NCBI RefSeq assembly: GCF_900100165.1
Contig: NZ_FNEO01000001.1
Coordinates: forward strand, 1,550,001-1,614,000
DNA length: 64,000 nucleotides
Origin: Flavobacterium glycines
GTDB taxonomy: Bacteria > Bacteroidota > Bacteroidia > Flavobacteriales > Flavobacteriaceae
Direction: 5' to 3'
In this document: positions 17,452 to 25,961 of the stretch, piece by piece
How the letters are laid out: every line of letters starts with the position of its first letter
Position numbering within the stretch: position 1 is the stretch's first letter
The notes under the pieces: model-generated
The model's input: the letters and a program-made list of their open reading frames with translations, nothing else
What the model was told of the DNA's origin: nothing
Databases searched by the model: none
Position numbers and translations under genes: made by a program

Positions 17452-19029
17452 ATGTTGAAATTGAAATTACAGCTGTTTTTGGTGCTCATTATTTCAAGCC
17501 TTTTTTTATTAGGTTCGAAAAGCTATGCGCAAAATAAAAACAAAGCTTCAAAGGAGTTTTTGATTACCAATTATGGAGCAAAAGCAGATGGAAAAACACT
17601 GAATACAATCGCTATTCAAAAGACGATTGATGCTGCTTTTAGTAATAAAGGTGGAATTGTAGTTTTTCCCAAAGGCGAATTTTTATCAGGTAGTATTCAA
17701 ATGAAAAGCAATGTGAGTGTTCGTCTGGAAGAAGGAGCGGTTTTGTTAGGAAGTACGAATCCGAAGGATTATTACAAAATGGATTTTCCCGGCCGACCTG
17801 ATTCTCCAAAAAAAGATGATAATTCACAAATGGCTTTGCTTTTAGCGCATAAAGCAACGAATATAAAACTGTTCGGAAAAGGAAAAATAGATGGACAGGG
17901 TTTACAATTGGCTTTAAATATAGACAGTTTGCATCATGCCGGAATTGCGGTTGATCCTAATTATACTATTAAAAGAAATCGCCCAAATGAAACGATGCGA
18001 CCTAAGTTGTTTCGTTTTTCACAATGTGAGAATGTAACCGTGGAAGGTTTAGAAGTGGGTGCGGCATCCTGTTGGGGATTGTCTTTTGAATTGTGTTCGA
18101 ATTTAATCATAGATAATTTAAAAGTTGTCAATCGTGCGTATTGGAATAATGATGGAATCGACATTACCGATTGTAAAAATGTCAAAATTACCAATTGCAA
18201 TTTAGATACTGCTGATGATGGAATTTGCTTAAAGTCCTATTATCTTGGATATGCTAATGACGGTATTTATATTGCTAATTGTACGATAAAATCCAGTGCC
18301 AGTGCAATAAAATTTGGAACTGCTTCTTATGGCGGATTTAAAAATGTGGTTATCAAAGATATTCAGGTGTTTGATACGTTTCGTTCAGCCATTGCTGTCG
18401 AATCAGTTGATGGTGCGGTGATAGAAAATATTTCAGTTTCGAATATCAATGCGGTAAATACAGGAAATGCCATTTTTATTCGAATAGGACAACGAAGTGG
18501 AGACAAAGCAGGAAGTATTAAAAATGTAAGTATAAAAGATGTGAAAGTGCAGGTACCTTTTGGGCGTCCGGATAGCAATTATGATATAAGAGGTCCTGAA
18601 GTCGATTTTTTCCATAATCCGTTTCCTTCTTCGATTGTAGGCATTCCGGGTTATCAAATAGAAAATGTGAATCTTGAAAATATTACTATTTCGTATCCCG
18701 GCAGAGCCACTAAAGGAATGGCTTATGTATCGCTAAATCGATTGGATCAGGTGCCGGAAGTAATTAAAGAATATCCTGAGTTTTCGATGTTTGGCGAATT
18801 ACCGGCATGGGCATTTTATGTGCGTCACGCTAAAGGAATTAGTTTCAAAAATGTCAAGGTTACTTTGGATGATGCTGATTTCCGACCTGCCTTTGTATTC
18901 GATGATGTTCAGAATTTGAGTATGGAAAAAATGGATTTGCCTGAAGCTAAAAACGAACAAGTTGTTTTGAAAAATGTAGCTGAATCCAAAATAGATTTGA
19001 AAGAAACGAATATAAAAACGATACCTTAA
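17452..19029 (+). CDS. GH28-like right-handed beta-helix protein lacking the canonical His motif
   Basis: 525 residues: signal peptide, then a pectate-lyase-superfamily N-terminus (ITNYGAKADGKTLNTIAIQKTIDAAF) and a parallel beta-helix with repeated N/V/I turns. Two of the GH28 acid motifs are present (NNDGID at 232-237, ADDGICLK with Asp255-Asp256). The usual G-H-G segment is replaced by a KFGTASYGG-like region, and the R-I-K motif is not seen. So it is not a typical endo-polygalacturonase. Several Bacteroidota GH28-type proteins with DDGIC motifs act on side chains or rhamnogalacturonan. Its location between a DUF4861 protein and GH92, away from the pectin operon, argues for a different substrate. 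Fold confident; substrate unknown. Confidence 0.8.
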   Translation: MLKLKLQLFLVLIISSLFLLGSKSYAQNKNKASKEFLITNYGAKADGKTLNTIAIQKTIDAAFSNKGGIVVFPKGEFLSGSIQMKSNVSVRLEEGAVLLGSTNPKDYYKMDFPGRPDSPKKDDNSQMALLLAHKATNIKLFGKGKIDGQGLQLALNIDSLHHAGIAVDPNYTIKRNRPNETMRPKLFRFSQCENVTVEGLEVGAASCWGLSFELCSNLIIDNLKVVNRAYWNNDGIDITDCKNVKITNCNLDTADDGICLKSYYLGYANDGIYIANCTIKSSASAIKFGTASYGGFKNVVIKDIQVFDTFRSAIAVESVDGAVIENISVSNINAVNTGNAIFIRIGQRSGDKAGSIKNVSIKDVKVQVPFGRPDSNYDIRGPEVDFFHNPFPSSIVGIPGYQIENVNLENITISYPGRATKGMAYVSLNRLDQVPEVIKEYPEFSMFGELPAWAFYVRHAKGISFKNVKVTLDDADFRPAFVFDDVQNLSMEKMDLPEAKNEQVVLKNVAESKIDLKETNIKTIP

Positions 19030-19040
19030 AAATTGCCTCA

Positions 19041-19093
19041 AGAATCATCAAAATTAATTCCCCTTCCCTAAAGGGTGTAATTTTGATGATTCT
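19041..19093. repeat. Perfect 16-bp inverted repeat between GH28-like and GH92 genes
   Basis: AGAATCATCAAAATTA (19041-19056) pairs perfectly with 19078-19093; the 21-nt loop contains a small CCCT/AGGG hairpin. No T tract follows, so it is not a standard terminator. It may be an mRNA-stability hairpin or a member of a dispersed intergenic repeat family. Confidence 0.6.
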
Positions 19094-19113
19094 GAGAATT
19101 AAAATAGAAAGTT

Positions 19114-21408
19114 ATGAAGAAAAGTAAGAATTCCATTTTTATTTGTTTCGCCCTGTTGTTACAGTGTTTGAGTTTAAGTGCACAAAATCATCGTTTTGTT
19201 GATCCAATGATTGGGTCAGAAGGATTGGGAAATGTCTTCGTGGGACCATCATGTCCTTATGGAATGATCAAACCAGGACCAGATAATGATTTAAATGCTA
19301 ATAGTGGTTTTACCACTGATATGACTAAACCCATTTATGGTTTCAGTCAGGTGCATGTAAGCGGTACCGGAGGTGGAGCTAAATATGGAAATGTTTCTAT
19401 TATGCCAATTTCGGGCGATTTTGAAACTATTAAACAGGAATCGCTTCGTGAAAACGAAAAGGTAGCCTTAGGATATTATGGTGCTTTATTGAAAAAATGG
19501 AACATTCAAACAGAAATCACCACTTCTGACAGAGCCGCTTTTTACAAATTTGTTTTTAATTCGAATGCTAAAAATGCAATTAAGATTGATTTAGGAAGAT
19601 ATCTGGACGAGTCCATTATTCCTGATGGAAGAGAAGCGCAGCAATTTGTGGGTTCTCAGGTAGAAGTGATTTCGGATACTGAAGTTCGTGGTTATACTAA
19701 AGTTCGTGGCGGTTGGAACAACGGAGGTACTTATACCGTTTATTTTTCTGCTGTATTCGACCAGCCATTTACCAATTTCTCTACATGGAAAGGCGAAACC
19801 TTTTTTCCAAATGAGAAAAATCAGGTGGATAATGGAAAGAAAACGGGAGCAATGTTATTTTTCGAAAGTTTAGCGAATAAAACGGTGAACATGAAAATCG
19901 GAATTTCTTTCATTAGTTCATTGAAAGCCAAAGAAAATATTGATAAAGAAATTCCACATTGGGATTTCAAAAAAGAATTGGCCGAAACCCAACAAAAATG
20001 GGAGAATTTATTGCAAAGAGTAGAGGTCGAAAAAGAAGCTTCGGTAGAAAAGAAAACTATGTTTTATACAGGTTTGTATCATACGATGTTGATGCCTGTG
20101 GATCGTACAGGAGAAAATCCGTTATGGGAAAATGACTCGCCTTATTATGATGATTTCTATGCCATTTGGGATACCTATCGTTCTTCGAGTCCGTTAATTA
20201 CACTTTTAGATCCTAAACGTGAAATTGATATTGTCAATGCAATGCTGCAAATTTACAAACGCGATGGTTATTTGCCGGAAGCCCGAAGCGGAAATTCGAA
20301 TGGACGAACTCAAGGTGGTTCTAATGCTGAGGTAGTTATTGCTGATGCTTTTGTAAAAGGATTGGAAGGTATCAATTATAAACTAGGATTGGATGCGATG
20401 ATGAAAGATGCGATGTTTCCTCCCGGTGGAAATGAAGAAAAAGAAGGTCGTGGCGGATTAGTAGATTACAATAAATTAGGTTATGTTTCTACCGATTATG
20501 TGCGTTCCGGAAACCGTACTTTGGAATATTCGTATAATGATTATTGCCTGGCCATTGTAGCAAAAGGTACCAAACGAAAAGGAGAATATTGGCGTTTTAT
20601 CAAACAATCTGACAATTGGCAAAATTTATGGCGGGATATTGAAGACAATGGTTCCCGTGGTTTTATCATGCCGAAGGATTCGAATAAAAAATGGGTAGAC
20701 AGCATTCAATGTGCTGCAACCAACGGAAAAATTTCTTATGTGCCTTATTCGCCTTTAGCGCAGGACTGGCCTAATTGTGTTTGCTGGTGGTGTGGTGTTT
20801 TTTACGAAGCCAGTTCTTGGGAATATTCGTTATCAGTGCCTCATGATGTGGCCATGTTAATTAAAAAAACAGGCGGAAATGAAGCCTTCAAGAAAAGATT
20901 GAATACTCTTTTTGACAAAGAATTTTATAATGTGGCTAATGAGCCTTCGTTTTTGAGTCCAAATTTATACCATTGGATTGGTCGTCCTGATTTGAGTAAC
21001 GATCGCATTCATCAAATTATTGATAAAAATTACAACAGTAGCCGAAATGGAATTCCAGGAAATGACGATTCAGGGGCGATGTCTTCCTGGTTGGCTTTTC
21101 ACATGATGGGCTTGTATCCTAATGCCGGACAACCCTATTATTTAATCAATTCACCTTATTTCAAGCAAACGGTGATTCATCAGGAAAACGGAAAAGATTT
21201 TACCATCAAAGCCAAGAATCTTTCTGATAAAAACAAATACATCAAATCGGTAACATTGAATGGTAAAGCATTCGAAAATGCCTTTATCGAGCACAGAGAT
21301 ATTGTTGCTGGTGGTGTATTAGAATTTGAAATGGCTGCCACGCCTTCTACAAACTGGGGAACAAAACAAGTTCCGCCTTCTAAATCAGACGAAGTAATTG
21401 AAGAATAA
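19114..21408 (+). CDS. GH92 exo-alpha-mannosidase, divergent second copy
   Basis: 764 residues with a Sec signal (LLLQCLSLSAQ). Family marks: RFVDPMIGSEGLGNVFVGPSCPYGM at the N-terminus (canonical GH92 opening), an IWDTYRSSSPL motif, and the base motif GNDDSG followed by GLYPNAG. The general-acid region reads NEPSFLSP with Glu610, where the first GH92 of the locus has NEPGHQIP; the aligned His is replaced by Phe. The two enzymes are clearly not recent duplicates and probably attack different linkages or aglycons. It leads a tight group with GH43, GH89 and NagX (gaps of 2-30 nt), so they act on the same structure. Linkage specificity cannot be read. Confidence 0.92.
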   Translation: MKKSKNSIFICFALLLQCLSLSAQNHRFVDPMIGSEGLGNVFVGPSCPYGMIKPGPDNDLNANSGFTTDMTKPIYGFSQVHVSGTGGGAKYGNVSIMPISGDFETIKQESLRENEKVALGYYGALLKKWNIQTEITTSDRAAFYKFVFNSNAKNAIKIDLGRYLDESIIPDGREAQQFVGSQVEVISDTEVRGYTKVRGGWNNGGTYTVYFSAVFDQPFTNFSTWKGETFFPNEKNQVDNGKKTGAMLFFESLANKTVNMKIGISFISSLKAKENIDKEIPHWDFKKELAETQQKWENLLQRVEVEKEASVEKKTMFYTGLYHTMLMPVDRTGENPLWENDSPYYDDFYAIWDTYRSSSPLITLLDPKREIDIVNAMLQIYKRDGYLPEARSGNSNGRTQGGSNAEVVIADAFVKGLEGINYKLGLDAMMKDAMFPPGGNEEKEGRGGLVDYNKLGYVSTDYVRSGNRTLEYSYNDYCLAIVAKGTKRKGEYWRFIKQSDNWQNLWRDIEDNGSRGFIMPKDSNKKWVDSIQCAATNGKISYVPYSPLAQDWPNCVCWWCGVFYEASSWEYSLSVPHDVAMLIKKTGGNEAFKKRLNTLFDKEFYNVANEPSFLSPNLYHWIGRPDLSNDRIHQIIDKNYNSSRNGIPGNDDSGAMSSWLAFHMMGLYPNAGQPYYLINSPYFKQTVIHQENGKDFTIKAKNLSDKNKYIKSVTLNGKAFENAFIEHRDIVAGGVLEFEMAATPSTNWGTKQVPPSKSDEVIEE

Positions 21409-21434
21409 TTTTATTGAAGATTAATATAATAGAG

Positions 21435-22421
21435 ATGAAGAATTTGAAACGGGGTATTTTTATTTTGTTGACGAGTACGTTTTTGATTTCATGTAAACTT
21501 CCTGTCAAAAAGGAAAATTTACAAGCTAAATCAAAAATTACAAACCCAATGATACCGGGATATTTTGCAGATCCCTGTATTGTAAAAGAAGGAGATGCTT
21601 TTTTTATTTATGCCACAATTGATCCTTGGGGTGGAGATGAACTGGCGGTATTTTCAACAAAGGATTTTTTGAAATTCGAACGTCATCATTTAAACTGGCC
21701 AACCAAAAAAGCATGTACAAGCCCGAATTCTAAAGATTCAATGGTATGGGCGCCTTCTGTAAAAAAAGCAGCTAACGGAAAATATTATATGTATGTTTCT
21801 GTTGGGAGTGAAGTTTGGGTTGGTGTGAGTGATGCTCCGTTAGGTCCTTGGAAAAATGCTAAGGAAGATCAGTCGCCTTTGATTTCATCAAAAGATTATC
21901 CTTTGGTACATAATATTGATGCTGATTGTTTTATTGACGAAGATGGTCAGGCTTATTTATACTGGGGTTCCGGATTTAATTGGGTAAATGGTACTTGCAT
22001 GGCGACCAAACTGAATTCAGATATGATTTCTTTTGAGAATAAACCTAAAGCGGTTACACCTAAAGATTATTTTGAAGCTCCATACATGATTAAGCGTTTC
22101 GGGAAATACTATTTGATGTATTCTTCAGGCAAAGCTATAGATGCAACTTACAAAGTAGGATATGCTGTTGGTAATTCTCCTTTGGGGCCATTTGAAACAG
22201 CCAAAAACAGTCCTATTCTGGAAACTTCTGCTGATAGTATAACTTATGGTCCGGGACATCATTCGGTTTTTAATGAAAAAGGTCAGGATTATATTTTATA
22301 TCACCGAATTCTTCCACAAAAAGAAAAATATGTGTTGCGTCAAATTTGTATTGACAGCTTAAATTTTGATGCCAATCATAACATACTAAAAATAAAACCA
22401 ACTGGTATTTCCAGTTTCTGA
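21435..22421 (+). CDS. GH43-family exo-glycosidase, lipoprotein
   Basis: 328 residues from the ATG at 21435; a TTG at 21414 extends the frame but gives no better signal. The lipobox is FLISCK. A single five-bladed beta-propeller domain carries the three GH43 acids in context: FADPCIV (base), IDADCFIDEDGQAYLYWGSG (pKa modulator) and YFEAPYMIKR (acid). No accessory domain. GH43 enzymes are inverting arabinofuranosidases, xylosidases or exo-beta-1,3-galactosidases. With GH92, GH89 and GH115 around it, removal of arabinose or galactose caps from an inositol-glycan or arabinogalactan is plausible. It starts 26 nt after the GH92 stop and ends 27 nt before GH89. Confidence 0.88.
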   Translation: MKNLKRGIFILLTSTFLISCKLPVKKENLQAKSKITNPMIPGYFADPCIVKEGDAFFIYATIDPWGGDELAVFSTKDFLKFERHHLNWPTKKACTSPNSKDSMVWAPSVKKAANGKYYMYVSVGSEVWVGVSDAPLGPWKNAKEDQSPLISSKDYPLVHNIDADCFIDEDGQAYLYWGSGFNWVNGTCMATKLNSDMISFENKPKAVTPKDYFEAPYMIKRFGKYYLMYSSGKAIDATYKVGYAVGNSPLGPFETAKNSPILETSADSITYGPGHHSVFNEKGQDYILYHRILPQKEKYVLRQICIDSLNFDANHNILKIKPTGISSF

Positions 22422-22448
22422 TTCTGTATAATATAATCTTAAAAAAAG

Positions 22449-24683
22449 ATGAAAACCAACCTTAAAATAGCCTTATTATTTATTGTTTTTATTTTTGCAA
22501 ACGGCGTTTGTCAATCGACAAAACCGGAGTCAGAAATAGCTAATGCTTCTAGCCGGCTTATTGCTCGTATTTTGCCCAATCATGCTTCGCAATTTAGTGT
22601 CGAAATGGATTCTTCGAGTAAGAAAGATTGGTTCGAAATTGTTTCTAAAGGCGATAAAATTGTTTTAAGAGGAAATAATGGCGTTTCGATTGCATCGGCT
22701 TTGTATTATTATCTCAATCAATATACGAATAGTCAGATTACCTGGAACGGGACAAACTTGAATTTGCCTAAAAAATTACCGGCTGTTCCCAAATTGATTC
22801 ATAAAAAAACACCTTATGAATACCGCTATTATTTAAACTATTGTACATTCAATTACAGTATGAGTTGGTGGGACTGGAACCGTTGGGAAAAAGAAATTGA
22901 TTGGATGGCTTTGCACGGAATCAACATGCCACTGGCTATAACAGGAGAAGAATACATTTGGGATGAAGTCTATAAATCATACGGATTTAGTGATGAAGAT
23001 TTGAATTCGTTTTTTAGCGGACCGGCTTATTTTTCCTGGTTTTGGATGGGGAATTTAGACGGTTGGGGCGGACCATTGTCTAAACATTGGAAAGAAACGC
23101 ACCGCGATTTGCAATTGAAAATTTTAAAAAGAGAGCGCGAATTAGGGATGAAAACCGTGTTGCCTGCTTTTACAGGTCACGTTCCAGCTTCTTTTAAAAA
23201 GTTTTTTCCAAATGCCAAATTAAAGAAAACCAACTGGGGAAATGATTTTGAGGATACTTACATTTTAGATTCGAATGATCCATTGTTTGCTGAAATTGGC
23301 AAGAAATTTTTAGAGATGCAATCTAAAATTTATGGAACCGATCATTTGTATTCGGCAGATACTTTTAACGAAAATACGCCACCATCTAATGATCCTGCTT
23401 ATTTGTTTGAATTGAGTAAGAAAATTTTCGAAGGTATGAAATCAGCCGATAAAGATGCGGTTTGGGTAATGCAAGGTTGGCTTTTTTACAGCCACAGAGA
23501 ATTTTGGGAAGCACCACAAATCAAAGGAATGCTCGATGCAGTTCCAGATGATCGCATGATTATTCTGGATTTGGCTACCGAAATTGAACCGGTTTGGAAA
23601 CGAACAGAAGCTTTTTACGGTAAACAATGGATTTGGAATATGCTGCACAATTTTGGTGGAAATATTTCGATGTTTGGTCGAATTGAAACCGTGGCTAATG
23701 AACCGGCAAAAGCGTTGGCTGATCCTAAATCAGGAAAATTAAAAGGAATTGGATTGACGATGGAAGCCATCGAACAAAATCCGGTTTTGTATGAGTTAAT
23801 GACCGATAACACTTGGCGGGATACACCTATTGAATTGAATTCCTGGCTAAAAAAATACACCTTAAATCGCTACGGAAAATCAAATGCAGATATTTCAAAA
23901 GCCTGGGATATTTTGGTAAAAACAGTGTATAACGGACAAGTAATTCGCGACGGAGCGGAATCGATTATTGTATCCCGACCTACTTTTGAAGGCTTCCGTC
24001 GTTGGGCGAGAACCAAACAAAATTATGCTTCAAAAGATTTATTACCGGCTTGGGATCTTTTTATAAAAGCGGCTCCGGCTTATCCAAAATCGGATGGTTT
24101 TCAATACGATTTGGTGGATGTTACACGTCAGGTCTTGGCAAATTATGCGCTGCCTTTGCAACAGCAAATAGCTAAAGCGTATCAAAAAAATGACAAAGTA
24201 GCATTCGAAAAATACAGCAAGGAATTTTTGGAATTGATTGACGATATGGATTTGTTATTGGCTACCCGTCATGATTTTCTTTTAGGACCCTGGATTGCCG
24301 ATGCCAGAAGTTGGGGTGTGGATGAAAAAGAAAAAGCATTGTATGAGCAAAATGCACGTGACTTGATCACACTTTGGGGTGGAGCTGATAATAGATTGCA
24401 TGAATACAGTAACCGCCAGTGGAGCGGACTGTTTACTGATTTTTATAAACCAAGATGGCAACAATTTTTTGCAGATGTAAAAGCCAATTGGGGGCATTTT
24501 AATCAGGATGATTTTGACAAGAAAATAAAACAATGGGAATGGAAATGGGTAACTGCCAGAAAGGATTTTCCGGTAAAAGCGAAAGGAAATCCAAATGTGA
24601 TTGCCAAAGCATTACATAAAAAATACCGCTCTCGCATTATTCCTGTAACCGGGCAAATGACAACAATTAAATACGATTATTAA
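22449..24683 (+). CDS. GH89 alpha-N-acetylglucosaminidase (NAGLU family)
   Basis: 744 residues with an N-terminal signal, the small alpha/beta domain common in these enzymes, then the GH89 TIM barrel and helical C-terminus. Motifs shared with human NAGLU: YRYYLNYCTFNYSMSWWDW, MALHGINMPLAITGEEYIW, FTGHVPASF, YSADTFNENTPPS with likely acid Glu308, NFGGN, and TMEAIEQNPVLYEL with likely nucleophile Glu439. The family removes terminal alpha-GlcNAc, known substrates being heparan sulfate and mucin-type glycans. In plants the notable alpha-GlcNAc is the one on glucuronate in GIPC head groups, which would explain its company (GH115, PI-PLC-like, MIOX). The stop is 2 nt before the NagX start, so they are coupled. 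Confidence 0.93.
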   Translation: MKTNLKIALLFIVFIFANGVCQSTKPESEIANASSRLIARILPNHASQFSVEMDSSSKKDWFEIVSKGDKIVLRGNNGVSIASALYYYLNQYTNSQITWNGTNLNLPKKLPAVPKLIHKKTPYEYRYYLNYCTFNYSMSWWDWNRWEKEIDWMALHGINMPLAITGEEYIWDEVYKSYGFSDEDLNSFFSGPAYFSWFWMGNLDGWGGPLSKHWKETHRDLQLKILKRERELGMKTVLPAFTGHVPASFKKFFPNAKLKKTNWGNDFEDTYILDSNDPLFAEIGKKFLEMQSKIYGTDHLYSADTFNENTPPSNDPAYLFELSKKIFEGMKSADKDAVWVMQGWLFYSHREFWEAPQIKGMLDAVPDDRMIILDLATEIEPVWKRTEAFYGKQWIWNMLHNFGGNISMFGRIETVANEPAKALADPKSGKLKGIGLTMEAIEQNPVLYELMTDNTWRDTPIELNSWLKKYTLNRYGKSNADISKAWDILVKTVYNGQVIRDGAESIIVSRPTFEGFRRWARTKQNYASKDLLPAWDLFIKAAPAYPKSDGFQYDLVDVTRQVLANYALPLQQQIAKAYQKNDKVAFEKYSKEFLELIDDMDLLLATRHDFLLGPWIADARSWGVDEKEKALYEQNARDLITLWGGADNRLHEYSNRQWSGLFTDFYKPRWQQFFADVKANWGHFNQDDFDKKIKQWEWKWVTARKDFPVKAKGNPNVIAKALHKKYRSRIIPVTGQMTTIKYDY

Positions 24684-24685
24684 CT

Positions 24686-25831
24686 ATGAATGCAATTTCT
24701 AACCCAAATTCCAATCGTTTTCTTTCACTGGATGTGTTCAGGGGACTAACGATTTGTTTAATGATTGTGGTCAATACACCGGGAACGGGTGCTAATCTTT
24801 ATCCTTATTTGGTCCATGCTGAATGGTTCGGATTTACGCTGGCCGATTTGGTATTCCCCTCCTTCCTTTTTGCAATGGGAAATGCTATGAGTTTTTCGAT
24901 GGGAAAAATGAAAGAAATGGCTGCTGATGTATTTTGGAAAAAAGTAATCAAACGCACCATCATCATTTTTCTGTTGGGATTTTTAATGTATTGGTTTCCT
25001 TTTGTCAAACAGGGTGTTGATGGCGTTTGGGAATTAAAATCCTTTGCCGAAACCCGTGTAATGGGAGTTTTACAGCGTATAGCCTTGTGTTATTTGTTTG
25101 CGGCAGTGATTTTTTATTATTTGTCGGAGAAAGCGGCAATCGTTTTATCAGTGATTTTTCTCTTAGGATATTGGGCGTTATTGTATTTGTTTGGTCAGTC
25201 GGGAGCCGAACTGGAAATGGCGACCAACGCGGTAACCCGTTTGGATTTATCCATTTTAGGAAACGGTCATATTTATAAACGCGATATGGTGCCTTTTGAC
25301 CCGGAAGGGATTTTGAGCACTTTGCCGGCCATTGTCAATGTAATTGCCGGTTTTATTGCCGGAACATTTATCCAGAGAATTGGAAAATCATTTGAAGGAA
25401 TAGCCAAATTATTGATTGTTGGTTTCCTTTTGATGGCCTTGGCGCGTTGGTGGGATTTGGTTTTCCCTATTTGTAAAAAGCTTTGGACAGGTTCTTTTGT
25501 GCTTTATACCGTTGGAATAGACTTATCCATTATGGCCGTTTTAATTTATTTTATCGAATTAAAACAAAAACATTTTGGGGTGGAATTCTCTACCATTTTT
25601 GGCAAAAATCCTTTGTTTATTTACCTGTTTTCCGAACTGTTCTTTACGTTTTTACGCCGTCTTACTCATGTAAATGCGGAAATGGATGTTTTTGAATGGT
25701 TTAGCGAATGTCTTATTCAAAGAATATTTCCGGGAAGTTTTGGATCCTTTGTTACCGCCATTTTGTTTATGTTGCTTTGTTGGGCCGTAGGTTGGTGGCT
25801 CAATAAAAAGCGTATTTACATCAAAATCTAA
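24686..25831 (+). CDS. NagX-type membrane acyltransferase (heparan-alpha-glucosaminide N-acetyltransferase-like, DUF5009)
   Basis: 381 residues, about ten hydrophobic segments, beginning with the family hallmark RFLSLDVFRGLTICLMIVVN and then HAEWFGFTLADLVFPSFLF. The human homologue HGSNAT moves acetyl groups across the lysosomal membrane onto terminal GlcN so that NAGLU can act. Bacterial members (NagX) are common in GlcNAc loci. Its start is 2 nt after the GH89 stop, the same functional pair as in lysosomes. It may therefore N-acetylate GlcN-ended glycans in the periplasm, turning them into GH89 substrates; plant GIPCs carry both GlcN and GlcNAc. This role is inference; family membership is solid. 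Confidence 0.85.
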   Translation: MNAISNPNSNRFLSLDVFRGLTICLMIVVNTPGTGANLYPYLVHAEWFGFTLADLVFPSFLFAMGNAMSFSMGKMKEMAADVFWKKVIKRTIIIFLLGFLMYWFPFVKQGVDGVWELKSFAETRVMGVLQRIALCYLFAAVIFYYLSEKAAIVLSVIFLLGYWALLYLFGQSGAELEMATNAVTRLDLSILGNGHIYKRDMVPFDPEGILSTLPAIVNVIAGFIAGTFIQRIGKSFEGIAKLLIVGFLLMALARWWDLVFPICKKLWTGSFVLYTVGIDLSIMAVLIYFIELKQKHFGVEFSTIFGKNPLFIYLFSELFFTFLRRLTHVNAEMDVFEWFSECLIQRIFPGSFGSFVTAILFMLLCWAVGWWLNKKRIYIKI

Positions 25832-25961
25832 TTATTAAAACACTGAAATTAATCGTAGAGTTGACAATTTATAGACTAGCTTAGTTAGAATAAAAAAACT
25901 AAATTCATCATAAAGAAGGTCTGTAAAATTATTTCTGTGTTGATTTTATTTTTAATCCGTT

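Noticed and set aside
22449..25831. Heparan sulfate degradation locus, based on GH89 plus an HGSNAT-like gene
   Set aside because: No sulfatase, heparinase II/III with clear family match or GH88 is present, while GH92, GH115, GH29, PI-PLC-like and MIOX genes do not fit heparan.
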